The notes: generated by a model from the letters alone, not told the origin. Shown: positions 9,395 to 18,012, counted from the first letter of the stretch. The stretch is DNA of 64,000 nt from Paenibacillus montaniterrae (GCF_018403185.1 NZ_BOSE01000015.1:31776-95775); one strand, 5' to 3'. Program-made: numbers and translations.

Positions 9395-10285
9395 TTAGTA
9401 AATGCTGTTAAGCTTTTTCGATACCCAGAAGTAAATCCATGTCACCAGACCAACAATGACCGCTGTCGTAAACCCGACCGCGCTGCCGTAGCCGATGTTT
9501 TGTACGGAGGTGCCTGTCGTAGTTAGCGGGAAGAACAGCTTGTACAAATACAAATACATGACCTCGGTTTTGCCGAATGGACCTCCTTCCGTCAGCACCA
9601 TAATGCTTTCATAGCCTTTAAGCGATACGGTAATCGCCAGCATAATGATCATTTGCAGAACTGGCCCAAGCATCGGAATCGTAATATACCATAGGCGCTG
9701 CACAGGATTAACGCCGTCAAGCGATGCCGCTTCATAAATGTCGTCTGGAATGCTCTGCAGACCGGCGAGAAACAACAGCATATAGTTGCCGATCGCTCCC
9801 CAAGCGGCGATGATAATCGTAGTCAGCATGGCAAATGAGGCCCCCAGCCAATCAATTGGCGCTGACACGATATTAAGCTTCATTAAATATTGGTTGAGGA
9901 TGCCATTGTATGAATTGAACACGATATAGAACACAATCGCCATGACCGAGGCACTGAAAATGGTCGGCATAAAAAATATTGCCCGAAATAAATGGCGACC
10001 GCGCAGCTTTTGGTTTAAGATGACTGCCAATATGAGCGAAAGCGGCAGCGTAATGACCAGTTTACCGCCAGCGTATATAAAGGTATTCCATACCGAGTGC
10101 CAAAACTCTGTATCTCTCGCAACTCTCGCAAAATTATCAAGCCCGATAAAGCGCGGTGTGCCAAAGCCCTGATAATCGAAAAACATATAGCGAAGCGCCC
10201 AAATAATTGGATATATGCCGAACACTAGCGTCAGAAACAGACTGGGAAAACTGAATAAATAAGCTCCGATTCGATTGTTACGCAT
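9395..10285 (-). CDS. Carbohydrate ABC transporter permease, MalF type
   Basis: First gene of the six-gene sugar operon and second membrane subunit of its importer. Seen: 296 residues, about six membrane helices, EAA loop ('YEAASLDGVNPVQRLWYITIP'). The start at 10285 has AAGGGGTGATGAAGG in front. The upstream 50 bases contain a possible -10 element (TATGAT on the minus strand) but no clear -35 box, which would suit an activator-dependent promoter served by the AraC-type regulator; that is inference. Confidence 0.95.
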   Translation of the reverse strand: MRNNRIGAYLFSFPSLFLTLVFGIYPIIWALRYMFFDYQGFGTPRFIGLDNFARVARDTEFWHSVWNTFIYAGGKLVITLPLSLILAVILNQKLRGRHLFRAIFFMPTIFSASVMAIVFYIVFNSYNGILNQYLMKLNIVSAPIDWLGASFAMLTTIIIAAWGAIGNYMLLFLAGLQSIPDDIYEAASLDGVNPVQRLWYITIPMLGPVLQMIIMLAITVSLKGYESIMVLTEGGPFGKTEVMYLYLYKLFFPLTTTGTSVQNIGYGSAVGFTTAVIVGLVTWIYFWVSKKLNSIY

Positions 10286-10336
10286 ACCTTCATCACCCCT
10301 TCGTAATCATAGCTTAATTGTACAAGCCAGCCGGCT

Positions 10337-10546
10337 TTGCACGGGATAGAGCATTCGACGAGACAAGGGGGACAAACCGACTCTATCAGAAGAGGAGCAT
10401 TGAAGCATGTGGGCATTACAACGTTAAACAAGCTGTCCAGCTATACAGAGCGCGAGATCTTAAGCCTTCACGGAGTTGGTCCACGCTCCATGCCTACCCT
10501 GCGTGAAGCTTTGGCAGCGGAAGGTCTATCATTCAAGCAGGTGTAA
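10337..10546 (+). CDS. Small RNA polymerase alpha C-terminal-domain-like helix-hairpin-helix protein
   Basis: Seen: up to 69 residues. The last 45 ('VGITTLNKLSSYTEREIL' then 'LHGVGPRSMPTLREAL') match the helix-hairpin-helix fold of the alpha subunit C-terminal domain, known also in small stand-alone proteins of Bacillota. The N-terminus is uncertain: the longest frame begins with a TTG at 10337 without a good ribosome site, while AGAGGAG at 10391-10397 lies just before an in-frame TTG (10400) and GTG (10409). The first 20 residues look unlike the family, so this may be a truncated gene. It is divergent from the sugar operon. Function unknown; nucleic acid binding is inferred from the fold. 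Confidence 0.5.
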   Translation: MHGIEHSTRQGGQTDSIRRGALKHVGITTLNKLSSYTEREILSLHGVGPRSMPTLREALAAEGLSFKQV

Positions 10547-10555
10547 CCACAAACC

Positions 10556-10613
10556 AAAGAGGGGTTATTCAAATGGCCAGTCTTGACTGACATTCCTGAA
10601 TAACCCCCTCTTG
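10556..10613. terminator. Bidirectional terminator-like hairpin
   Basis: Arms AGAGGGGTTATTCA (10558-10571) and its near-perfect complement at 10597-10612 enclose a second small stem. It lies between the convergent alpha-CTD-like gene and the metallo-beta-lactamase-fold gene and can serve both. Confidence 0.8.
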
Positions 10614-10638
10614 CATATAGCGTTAAGCATAAGCATGA

Positions 10639-11487
10639 TCAATGAACATATTTGCCATGTGCAGGAATTGCAATCTCGTCAAAATGCTCGACCAGCTTTT
10701 TCAAGCTGTCGCTCAGCTCTTGTCCTTCCATTGGCAAGCCATGTCCCGTTACTGCAATTTTCGGCTTGAGTGCCTCCAGCTTTTCTACAGATTGGCGCGC
10801 CTGATCCCAATCCGGCGTAAAATATTTCGGCGGCCCGCTTATTTCCTGCTTTTGCACAAACACCTTATAAATCGATTCCTGCTGAACGGTAACAAAAGCA
10901 TCGCCTGCAATCAAGGCGCGGTCGTCCTCACGAAATAACGAAATATGGCCAGGTGTATGCCCAGGCGTATGCAGCCAGCGCCATCCTTGCAGAAACGGAA
11001 TTGTTCCGTCAGATGGCAGCGGTTCCACATGCTTGCCCAAATTTACTGGAGAGCTTGGGAAAAAGGATGAAATTTTAGCGAGCAGTCCTCCATCGACGGT
11101 TGGATCGGGTGGTGAATACGACTGTTTGCCCGTTAAATAAGGAAGCTCCAGCTCATGGGCATATACGGGCACATTCCAATGCTCGACCAGTTCGACAATG
11201 GCACCGACATGATCAAAATGGCCATGTGTCAGCACAATCGCTTGCGGGCGATTACCCGCGCCGAATCTTTCCTCCGCAGTAGAAATAATCGCCTCGACGG
11301 ATCGCGGCATTCCTGCATCGACCAGTACCCAGCCTTCCTTCTCCGGCTGTCCAATCATACAAATATTGACGATTTGAATCGTATGGCAGAAAACATCCGG
11401 AAGCACTTCCTGTCCCTTCCCGCTTTGAATAGAGGTCGCTGGAAGATAGACATAGTCGTCTCCATAACGCATTTCTTGGTCCATCAT
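10639..11487 (-). CDS. MBL-fold metal-dependent hydrolase
   Basis: Cytoplasmic hydrolase with a two-metal site; the substrate cannot be read from sequence (relatives include lactonases, thioesterases and glyoxalase-II-like enzymes). Seen: 282 residues with 'THGHFDH' (His88, His90, Asp92, His93), a later 'HTPGHTPGH' and 'IAGDAF' supplying further metal ligands, and a late 'VTGHG' His. No signal peptide. The ATG at 11487 is chosen since AAGGAGC lies 3-4 bases upstream; a TTG 30 bases earlier is possible but lacks a site. It overlaps no neighbour and follows the DUF2071 gene by 8 bases, so co-transcription is likely. Confidence 0.92.
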   Translation of the reverse strand: MMDQEMRYGDDYVYLPATSIQSGKGQEVLPDVFCHTIQIVNICMIGQPEKEGWVLVDAGMPRSVEAIISTAEERFGAGNRPQAIVLTHGHFDHVGAIVELVEHWNVPVYAHELELPYLTGKQSYSPPDPTVDGGLLAKISSFFPSSPVNLGKHVEPLPSDGTIPFLQGWRWLHTPGHTPGHISLFREDDRALIAGDAFVTVQQESIYKVFVQKQEISGPPKYFTPDWDQARQSVEKLEALKPKIAVTGHGLPMEGQELSDSLKKLVEHFDEIAIPAHGKYVH

Positions 11488-11495
11488 AAAGCTCC

Positions 11496-12242
11496 TTATA
11501 CTTTTCTGATTGGCCAAATTAAAACCTCAAGCTGCTTCGTATAGGTTAAAATCGGCTCAGTGCCAGGCAGCGGAATGCCTGAAGCCTCGGTTATCGTGCT
11601 CTGCTCCAGCTCTAATTGAGCCGATTGCAAAGGCCATGGAAAATGATGAATATTGGCCACCAGCAAGCTTCTTCCTTTTAAAGCATAGAGACTGTACCTT
11701 TCTGTCAGCCAATAAAGCTGGGTATCGGGAACAGCGTGGAAAACTTCGCTGCTCGTCGGATAATAAGTTGCTGTAAACTGTGCAGCACCCTTGTGCGAAT
11801 CCGTTCTGTGGCATATATATTGGAATCTGCCATTTTCTCTTTTCCAGCTCATTGCAGCATTCATATAAGGAAGGCCAAATAATCTGGAAAGCTTCACCGT
11901 AAGCCAATTCTCCGCATCCGCGCTAAATAAAAAGATGCCTGGCTTCCCTTGATGCGTAACATATGTTCTGAAGTTCAACTCCAAAAATGAACTGGTAAAA
12001 GGTAAGGCCGGGAGTCCTCTAATATTTACATGCCGCATATAAAACGGCGAGAGCGAAATCCATGCCTGATCCTGCCAAAGATCCAGCTTCAGCTGTTCGG
12101 GAATGAGCGAAGCCATTAATGCCGGATCTACTGGCCAATGAGCAAATAGCAGGTCCTGCCAAATTTGACGCATTAACCATTTGCCTTCTGGCAGCTCAAA
12201 CGGTCGATGGCCAGTTGTTTGCAAAATTTCATCAGGGTGCAT
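11496..12242 (-). CDS. DUF2071 (YqjF-like) protein
   Basis: 248 residues. The N-terminus 'IWQDLLFAHWPVDPALMASLIP' followed by 'DLWQDQAWISLSPFYM' is the hallmark of the DUF2071/YqjF family, whose biochemical role is not established. No membrane segments or signal. It sits 3 bases after the DUF2512 gene and 8 bases before the hydrolase gene, forming a three-gene set with them. Family call is firm, function is open. Confidence 0.88.
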   Translation of the reverse strand: MHPDEILQTTGHRPFELPEGKWLMRQIWQDLLFAHWPVDPALMASLIPEQLKLDLWQDQAWISLSPFYMRHVNIRGLPALPFTSSFLELNFRTYVTHQGKPGIFLFSADAENWLTVKLSRLFGLPYMNAAMSWKRENGRFQYICHRTDSHKGAAQFTATYYPTSSEVFHAVPDTQLYWLTERYSLYALKGRSLLVANIHHFPWPLQSAQLELEQSTITEASGIPLPGTEPILTYTKQLEVLIWPIRKV

Positions 12243-12245
12243 TGC

Positions 12246-12596
12246 TTACTTTTCCTCGCTGGTAACCAGCTTGGCTTCGTTGTTGAATACATAGCGATGG
12301 ATAAACCATTCGACGATGCCGAGCACAACGGCCATAATGATCGTCTCACTAATGCTCAAATCCCATCCCATCCAGACTGCTGCTGCCCACAAAACTACAA
12401 AAGCAAGCACCGCGTCGGACAAGGTAGCGATAATGTTGTTCGTTTTCCGCAAAATGATCTGATCTCCTAATATATAGGCAATGATCGTAAGAACGGTTGC
12501 TGTAACGAAAGCGCTCCAAAAGGAAACGTCTGCAAAATACATCAATAACAGCACAACGACCAAACCGTTGGCAATCCATTTAAGAACAAATTTCAT
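12246..12596 (-). CDS. DUF2512 (YndM-like) small integral membrane protein
   Basis: 116 residues with four hydrophobic helices (about 5-22, 28-46, 58-76 and 84-104) and a charged tail, the pattern of the DUF2512 family, here about half the length of the Bacillus YndM protein. 'GDQIILRKTNNIIATLSDA' is the most characteristic stretch. AAAGGAGC precedes the ATG. It is the first gene of the DUF2512, DUF2071, hydrolase set. No function is known for the family. Confidence 0.85.
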   Translation of the reverse strand: MKFVLKWIANGLVVVLLLMYFADVSFWSAFVTATVLTIIAYILGDQIILRKTNNIIATLSDAVLAFVVLWAAAVWMGWDLSISETIIMAVVLGIVEWFIHRYVFNNEAKLVTSEEK

Positions 12597-12793
12597 AACG
12601 ATATAGCTCCTTTCCTGAGTTTGCTTGTATTATCTCCATTACACTCCTTCCTATTCAAACAAATGCCAAACCAGCAATACTTTTGCAATGGAAGTAATGG
12701 TAAATGTGAGTATCAAGTAAATCCTTTTAGGGAATAAAATCAACAGGGCATCTGGCCTTACTATCGCGCAAGTCACTTGAAGGGAGTTTAAGA

Positions 12794-14053
12794 ATGGAAA
12801 AGTCCAAAAAGATTAGCCTTCTTGCCCTGTCCTCCATTCCGTTAATTATGACCTTGGGAAATTCCATGCTTATTCCAATCCTTCCCTCTATGGGTCAGCA
12901 GTTGAAGGTTAGTTCTTTTCAAATCAGTTTAGTCATAACGGTTTATTCAGTTGTAGCAATATTTTTAATTCCTGTGGCAGGATTTTTATCTGACCGCTAT
13001 GGCCGAGTTAAAATAATTATTCCTAGCCTGGTGCTAACAGGACTGGGCGGACTTCTATCCGCTATTGCCTCAACCTGGTTCAGTCAAGCTTATATGTGGA
13101 TTCTGGTTGGGCGGTTTATACAAGGCATTGGCGCGGCAGGCTCATCTCCTATTGTTTTGCCATTGATTGGAGATATGTTCAAAAAAGAAACCGAGGTCAG
13201 CGAGGGGCTTGGGATAATCGAGACTGCTAATACATTTGGCAAAGTGCTTAGTCCATTAATGGGATCATTGCTGGCGTTAATTGCATGGTTTATTCCGTTT
13301 TGGGCGATCCCGGTCCTATGTTTGGGCTCTATTTTAATGGTTTCCTTTATGGTGAAGGTGCCAAAAAAGAACTCGTCGTCCGCACCTCCCAAAGCACGAG
13401 CCTACATCAAGCAGGTCAAAGCATTGTTTCATGAAAAGGGTAGATGGCTTTACGCCATATTTGCGATAGGCGGCATTTGTATGTTCATCGTATTTGGAGC
13501 TTTGTTTTATTTGTCGCAGGTGTCGGAGGACAAGTATGGAATCCACGGATTATGGAAAGGGGTTATTTTAGCTATCCCGACCGCCGCTCTGTGCATCGCT
13601 TCATTTGTAACAGGGAAATTAATTGGCAATAAAAAACCGCGCATGAAATGGTTCAACTTTTTTGGCATGTTAATTGTCAGTGTAATGATGCTTGTCATCG
13701 CCTGGTTTGGCGGCAAAACGGTCGTTATGGATGTACTGTATATTTCGATAGGTGCCTTTGGCATAGGCATTTCCCTGCCTTGTCTTGACGCGCTGATCGT
13801 TGAAGGGATTGAGAAGGAAGTAAGGGGAACAGTCACTTCATTTTATAGCAGTGTGCGTTTTATTGGCGTTGCCGCAGGGCCTCCAGTAGCTTCAGTTATG
13901 CTGCTGCCAACGGCAGCTCCATTTTATTATTTGGTGGCTGGCTTGGGTGGAGCTTCCGTGCTGCTGTCGCTGTTTGGCATTAAGCCCAAGCAGCAAGACA
14001 ACAAGAAGCAGGACAACAAGAAGCAGGACAAAAAACAATCTGATTCGGAATGA
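12794..14053 (+). CDS. MFS efflux transporter (DHA1 type)
   Basis: Proton-driven exporter of the major facilitator superfamily, probably for drugs or a metabolite; the substrate is unknown. Seen: 419 residues, about 12 membrane helices, the loop 2-3 motif 'GFLSDRYGRVK', and motif-C-like 'GIGAAGSSPIVLPLIGDMF'. The last 23 residues are a charged Lys/Gln/Asp/Asn tail encoded by a 15-bp unit repeated in tandem (13988-14040). GAAGGGAG precedes the ATG by 7 bases. It is divergent from the DUF2512 operon, with no regulator gene beside it. Confidence 0.93.
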   Translation: MEKSKKISLLALSSIPLIMTLGNSMLIPILPSMGQQLKVSSFQISLVITVYSVVAIFLIPVAGFLSDRYGRVKIIIPSLVLTGLGGLLSAIASTWFSQAYMWILVGRFIQGIGAAGSSPIVLPLIGDMFKKETEVSEGLGIIETANTFGKVLSPLMGSLLALIAWFIPFWAIPVLCLGSILMVSFMVKVPKKNSSSAPPKARAYIKQVKALFHEKGRWLYAIFAIGGICMFIVFGALFYLSQVSEDKYGIHGLWKGVILAIPTAALCIASFVTGKLIGNKKPRMKWFNFFGMLIVSVMMLVIAWFGGKTVVMDVLYISIGAFGIGISLPCLDALIVEGIEKEVRGTVTSFYSSVRFIGVAAGPPVASVMLLPTAAPFYYLVAGLGGASVLLSLFGIKPKQQDNKKQDNKKQDKKQSDSE

Positions 14054-14092
14054 GATGCCCTTTTTACTGCAACGGACCATATATGTACAAGC

Positions 14093-14127
14093 AAAAAGCA
14101 GGGAACTGCTGCACTCCCTGCTTTTTA
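14093..14127. terminator. Bidirectional terminator between the MFS gene and a coat-like gene
   Basis: AAAAAGCAGGGA pairs with TCCCTGCTTTTT, with A and T runs on both sides, so it works in either direction. It separates the convergent genes at 12794-14053 and 14130-14441. Confidence 0.9.
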
Positions 14128-14129
14128 TA

Positions 14130-14441
14130 TTAGTATCTGCTCGCTTGGTTCACCATGTTCAACGCTGTGTCTGTGTTTTGAATGTCCATCTGAAGCTGCT
14201 GGTTCATATCGTAAGCGTTGTACCAGCCGCGGCTAATCATTAGATTTGTAATTTTTTCGTGAGTTGCAATGGCTTGGTTCAATTGATTTTTTAGAGCTTC
14301 TCGTACTTGAGGCGAAGCGGTTTCGGTCAATGCCAACGCGTAGTTGCGAACTCCTGATTTTGCAGCAATTAGAAAATCAGTCGCGATAACTTGATCAGAC
14401 AAAACATTCATTCCTGTTAAATTTTCCATGATCGGGTTCAT
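14130..14441 (-). CDS. CotF-like spore coat protein
   Basis: About 103 residues, all helical. The layout 'VLSDQVIATDFLIAAKSGVRNYALALTET' followed by 'THEKITNLMISRGWYNAYD' matches the CotF coat domain, a ferritin-like helical fold known from Bacillus inner-coat proteins. The ATG at 14441 is preferred because AAAAGGATGG lies 5-8 bases upstream; an ATG at 14450 touches that site. It follows another coat-like gene by 20 bases. Expression in the mother cell late in sporulation is inferred from the family. Confidence 0.85.
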   Translation of the reverse strand: MNPIMENLTGMNVLSDQVIATDFLIAAKSGVRNYALALTETASPQVREALKNQLNQAIATHEKITNLMISRGWYNAYDMNQQLQMDIQNTDTALNMVNQASRY

Positions 14442-14461
14442 ATACACCATCCTTTTAATGT

Positions 14462-14665
14462 TTAATGTTGTGGGTTATTGGTTAGCAGGTTTTTCAATTC
14501 CTCAATTGCCGGTACTGAATTGCGAACATCCTCTTGCAGCAGCTGCTTCAATTCGGCATCTGAAACCAGATTTTGCATCGTTTGAGCTTTGGTCATGCAC
14601 ACCGTCTTGAAGGACAGCAGCTCATGCAATTCCAAGGTCTCATGAGGCGCTAGTTGATTATTCAT
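14462..14665 (-). CDS. Small CotF-like coat-associated protein
   Basis: 67 residues, helical, 'ETLELHELLSFKTVCMTKAQTM' plus 'ELKQLLQEDVRNSVPAIEEL'. This is the short partner often found beside CotF-domain genes and probably belongs with the coat proteins. AAGGAGATG lies 6 bases before the ATG at 14665, which decides the start. It is likely co-transcribed with the gene at 14130-14441. Function inferred from family and neighbour. Confidence 0.75.
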   Translation of the reverse strand: MNNQLAPHETLELHELLSFKTVCMTKAQTMQNLVSDAELKQLLQEDVRNSVPAIEELKNLLTNNPQH

Positions 14666-14765
14666 GTCAATCATCTCCTTTCCGTGCTTTAATATCCCAC
14701 CTGCTGTGCTAATTATGCGAATGGTTTTTGCCGATTTGCTTATTTTTAGAGTGCTCCAAGCAGCA

Positions 14766-14808
14766 AAAAGCCACCTCGAAAGCTGTATCGAGCTCCGAGG
14801 TGGCTTGT
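14766..14808 (-). terminator. Rho-independent terminator of the helicase/NAT operon
   Basis: GCCACCTCG (14770-14778) and CGAGGTGGC (14796-14804) form a perfect 9-bp stem with an inner AGCT stem. On the minus strand it is followed by a T run, so it stops transcripts coming from 15085 and above. Confidence 0.85.
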
Positions 14809-14840
14809 TATTAGCTTTATTTAACATGGATGCAACTATG

Positions 14841-15107
14841 CTATGCAGACATATCCAGCGAATCTGACTTAGCTTGCAGCTTTTTGCGATTCATCGACAC
14901 AAAGAAGCTGCCAAATCTGCTTTCCGCACGCTCGGCAATAAACAGCGTGAGCATTAGCCCAAGCAGCACAGCGCTAACGGATAGCGGTATAATCCACAAA
15001 TGCGTAGAGTTCGAGAAAAACGGAATAAGCGAAACAGCAACAATTGGTGGCGCATTCCATTTTCTATCACGTTTATGACCGCAGTCAAGCCTGATCTTTG
15101 CTTGCTT
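14841..15107 (-). pseudogene. Remnant or mis-started small membrane protein
   Basis: An open frame of about 85 codons without an ATG, GTG or TTG at its 5' end. The readable part has 'WNAPPIVAVSLIPFF' and 'LWIIPLSVSAVLLGLMLTLFI', two membrane helices, then a charged tail ending 'KSDSLDMSA'. It lies between the NAT gene and that operon's terminator, where a third small gene would be expected. Either a frameshift removed the start or only the TTG at codon 31 or so is used. Protein family not recognised. Confidence 0.4.
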
Positions 15108-15894
15108 TCATTGCGAACTGTTCGCCAAAATGCTGCTTTACATAGTGCTGGAAATCCGCTTCTCCCAAACTGAGCTTCTCCGTCTTGCCGTCAGTCCACT
15201 CTGTCAACGAATGGTCTGTTAACGTAACGCTGCCTCGCTCAGTAAGCTTGGTAATCAACGGATGCTTATTGAAGGTGGAGCGCGGATCGTCGGTTATAAT
15301 TGTTTGAATTTCGTTCAATTCGCTGTCATCCGTAATCATCCAGTTGGAGTCAAAGGCATAGCCGATGCGCCAGTCAACGTCCTTGTGCTTTAATTTCAAT
15401 TGCAGCACATAGTCGCCGTACTCTGTATCAGTTCGCACGACACGAAAAACTCCATTGCTGGAAGTCACTGTTTCCCCTGACAACGGAACAGGCAGTAAAG
15501 GCAAATTGCCGCCAAACCCAGTATCAAGCAAGTAGCTCCTCTGATGATGCTCAAGCAAAATCGCCACATGCGTTCTGCCTACAGCGGAGTATTCACCCGC
15601 TTCAGGTCTAAAAACGCTGCCGCGTGTTAGCTTGGTATTGAAGCCCTGCTCCAGCAAAAAGTGATGCAGCAGTGGATTTAGCTCATAGCATAGCCCGCCC
15701 TCTTGGCGGGTTACAATCTTGTCAATCAAATTCTCCTTCGTAATCGGACGCGTTCTATGCTCCATAATGCTTAAATTTTCAAACGGTACTGCTCTTGAAG
15801 TCAGCTCCAGCAGCTTAGGCAAGCTTTCAAAGGCAATAGTCATATGCTCAGGAAAACCAATTCTGTCTAGAAATAAGCGACTCCATTCACTCAT
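15085..15894 (-). CDS. nat: Arylamine N-acetyltransferase
   Basis: Transfers acetyl groups from acetyl-CoA to aromatic amines or hydrazines through a Cys-His-Asp triad. Seen: 269 residues (usual size), Cys69 in 'EGGLCYELN', His109 in 'GRTHVAIL', Asp124 in 'LLDTGFGGN', and the N-terminal 'VPFENLSIMEHR'. No signal peptide. GGAGGAG lies 6-7 bases before the ATG, inside the end of the helicase gene; the two genes overlap by 8 bases. Its natural substrate in this organism is unknown; some relatives act in ansamycin synthesis but nothing here suggests that. Confidence 0.95.
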   Translation of the reverse strand: MSEWSRLFLDRIGFPEHMTIAFESLPKLLELTSRAVPFENLSIMEHRTRPITKENLIDKIVTRQEGGLCYELNPLLHHFLLEQGFNTKLTRGSVFRPEAGEYSAVGRTHVAILLEHHQRSYLLDTGFGGNLPLLPVPLSGETVTSSNGVFRVVRTDTEYGDYVLQLKLKHKDVDWRIGYAFDSNWMITDDSELNEIQTIITDDPRSTFNKHPLITKLTERGSVTLTDHSLTEWTDGKTEKLSLGEADFQHYVKQHFGEQFAMKASKDQA

Positions 15895-17812
15895 GGCGCA
15901 CTCCTCCTCCCGATGCCTGTTGATCCAAGGTCAGCTCTAATTTTTGTCCTGCTATTTCAGCTAAATAGCGTGTAAATTTAGACTCTCCACTATAGGTTAA
16001 AAACAGCCATTCCAACGCTCGTGTCATGGCAATATAAAATAACGATACTTCTCTTTCCTCCACTTCCTCCAGTACAAAAGGCATGTTTTCTATGTTAACG
16101 ATAAATACTGCTCGAAAATCAAGACCTTTAGCACTATCAATGGTAGAGATTTTCACCGTCTTTTCGCTACGAATAAATTTACGCTTGGAATCTGCGTTTT
16201 CGGTAATCCATGTAAATGGCAGCCCGCTGTGGCGCAAGCTATCTTTAATTTCATCTATATAAGAGATAGAGTGTCTGTTTTTAACGCGATATAAAATTGC
16301 AATCTCTTCAAAGGGTATGTTTTTTTCCTGATGGAGAAAATTGATGCACTTCGCAACAAAGTCCATCTCTTGTTTGATTCCTTTAAAAGCATGGATAAGT
16401 GGCTCCGGTCCTTTACGCTTTGTCGCTTGAGGAGGAATAATCTCCACTCCATCTATCGTTCCCTCGCGTACTTTATTTTTAAGCTGGGAAAAGGTTTGAT
16501 AAAAATTCCAAGCAAATTTAACGATTTGTGCTGTATTGCGATAATTAATCGATAATATTTTCGATCTGCCGCGAAAATCGAGGCCAATATCCTGTGCCAG
16601 ACTTGATTTTCTCTTAAAAATAGACTGCGCACGGTCTTCTACTAATAATAGAGATTGAGTTTCAGGATTCAGACAATAGCTTAACAGCTTTAACCAGTCT
16701 GCTTCAAAATCCTGGCCTTCATCAATTAATATTGCATCATAAGCAGGCAGAATTGCTTCCTTTTTACTCACCTTATCCAATAGTACCGGAATATCATCTT
16801 CCTTCATTTTCATCTTGTTTCTTAGCCACTCATGGAAATTATAAACCTCTACATTGGAATGTGATTGTCCGTTGTCTATCTGATGCAAATCAAATAAATC
16901 CTCCGGCTCATCCAGCTTCTGCTGTATCATTTGCTTCAAGCTGCGTGATAACGGAATGCCGTAGCAAAGTACAAGTATTTTCCAATCAGGGTGCTGCTTC
17001 ACTAACAGCTTGGCACGAGTTGCGAGCACCAATGTCTTACCGCTGCCCGCAACTCCGCGAATAAGACGATGTCTGTCGCCAAGCTGCTTCGCCATATTTT
17101 CCTGGTGCAAATCCATCGTCTTAATATTGTGCAGTGAAAGCAGCAGCTGATCCTGATGTTGAACCGGCATGTTAAAATCTGCTCCAATCCGAACCTCAGG
17201 AAAAAGATGAAAGCGAATAGCTTGAATATCTTGATCGGTCAGTAGCAAGCGCCGATACGTTGGTATAGTAAACATGCATTGAATTTTTTCCAGTAAAATA
17301 TGTTGATCAAAGCCTTCTTCATCGGCATCGATTTCATCTTTACATAATACAAATTGCGGCTCAATAACCTGATACAAACCAAGCTTTATAAAATCCTCTT
17401 GTCTTAAACGAGTAAAAACAGTACCGTAACCGTAAGGAAATTTTAAATGAGAACCTCCTTCACGAACCAAGTTTTTATCTTTTTTCAAATGGGTCTCGAT
17501 CATTCTCGCATAGTCTCGAGCTTGCTTAAGTGGACTTTTTATATGATGCAACTGATTAGAGCCCGAGGTTTCACGAATGATCCACTCGTCATGATTGACT
17601 TGATAAATGGTGCTTTTCGTATAATCCTTCACTTCGAGAACAACGATCCCCAGGTCAGGGCCGATGATTACAAAATCAGGGCGCTTTCCACGAATTTCAG
17701 GCTCATAATAAACAATATAATCGCTAGGCAAATAATCTCGTAAACTAGCAAACAAAATACGTTCGCCTGACGTCGCTTTTCTTGGAATAACTTCAGGTAC
17801 CATATAAGCCAT
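15887..17812 (-). CDS. NERD-domain UvrD/Rep-type helicase
   Basis: 641 residues, cytoplasmic. Residues about 12-130 form a NERD domain ('VVLEVKDYTKSTIY', with 'PDFVIIGPDLGI'), a nuclease-related fold. A superfamily 1 helicase follows: Walker A 'GVAGSGKTLVLATRAK', Walker B-type 'LIDEGQDFEADWL', motif III/IV region 'SINYRNTAQIVKFAW', and the C-terminal 'STIDSAKGLDFRAVFIVN' plus 'FYIAMTRALEWLFLTY'. Such proteins probably unwind or repair DNA, and some act in phage defence; no defence neighbours are seen here. GAGGAGAT precedes the ATG. The 8-base overlap with the acetyltransferase gene implies coupled translation. Confidence 0.93.
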   Translation of the reverse strand: MAYMVPEVIPRKATSGERILFASLRDYLPSDYIVYYEPEIRGKRPDFVIIGPDLGIVVLEVKDYTKSTIYQVNHDEWIIRETSGSNQLHHIKSPLKQARDYARMIETHLKKDKNLVREGGSHLKFPYGYGTVFTRLRQEDFIKLGLYQVIEPQFVLCKDEIDADEEGFDQHILLEKIQCMFTIPTYRRLLLTDQDIQAIRFHLFPEVRIGADFNMPVQHQDQLLLSLHNIKTMDLHQENMAKQLGDRHRLIRGVAGSGKTLVLATRAKLLVKQHPDWKILVLCYGIPLSRSLKQMIQQKLDEPEDLFDLHQIDNGQSHSNVEVYNFHEWLRNKMKMKEDDIPVLLDKVSKKEAILPAYDAILIDEGQDFEADWLKLLSYCLNPETQSLLLVEDRAQSIFKRKSSLAQDIGLDFRGRSKILSINYRNTAQIVKFAWNFYQTFSQLKNKVREGTIDGVEIIPPQATKRKGPEPLIHAFKGIKQEMDFVAKCINFLHQEKNIPFEEIAILYRVKNRHSISYIDEIKDSLRHSGLPFTWITENADSKRKFIRSEKTVKISTIDSAKGLDFRAVFIVNIENMPFVLEEVEEREVSLFYIAMTRALEWLFLTYSGESKFTRYLAEIAGQKLELTLDQQASGGGVRHE

Positions 17813-18012
17813 ATTTTATCTCCTCTAGTACAATATACCTACGGCTATTATAGTACAAAAAAGGATGCTAGTGAATCATTTCCATAGTTAAGTTTGTCGC
17901 TATATGGCTTGTAACATAATCCAATCTCGTGAGATATTAAGATGAAAGGAGTGAGGAGACGGCGTGGACATCGGATAAGCTGTACAGCTTGTATTTCCGA
18001 GAAAAATATCAT

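Noticed and set aside
14690..14760. Sporulation (sigma-K or sigma-E) promoter before the coat-like genes
   Set aside because: CATAATTA is close to both consensus forms but neither spacing nor the -35 element fits.
15887..17812. Phage-defence island around the NERD helicase
   Set aside because: Neighbours are an acetyltransferase, a lipoprotein and nitric oxide synthase; no other defence genes are visible.
17813..18012. Small gene near 17960
   Set aside because: A short frame reading 'TSDKLYSLYFREKYHL' has no start codon with a ribosome site and stops after about 25 codons.
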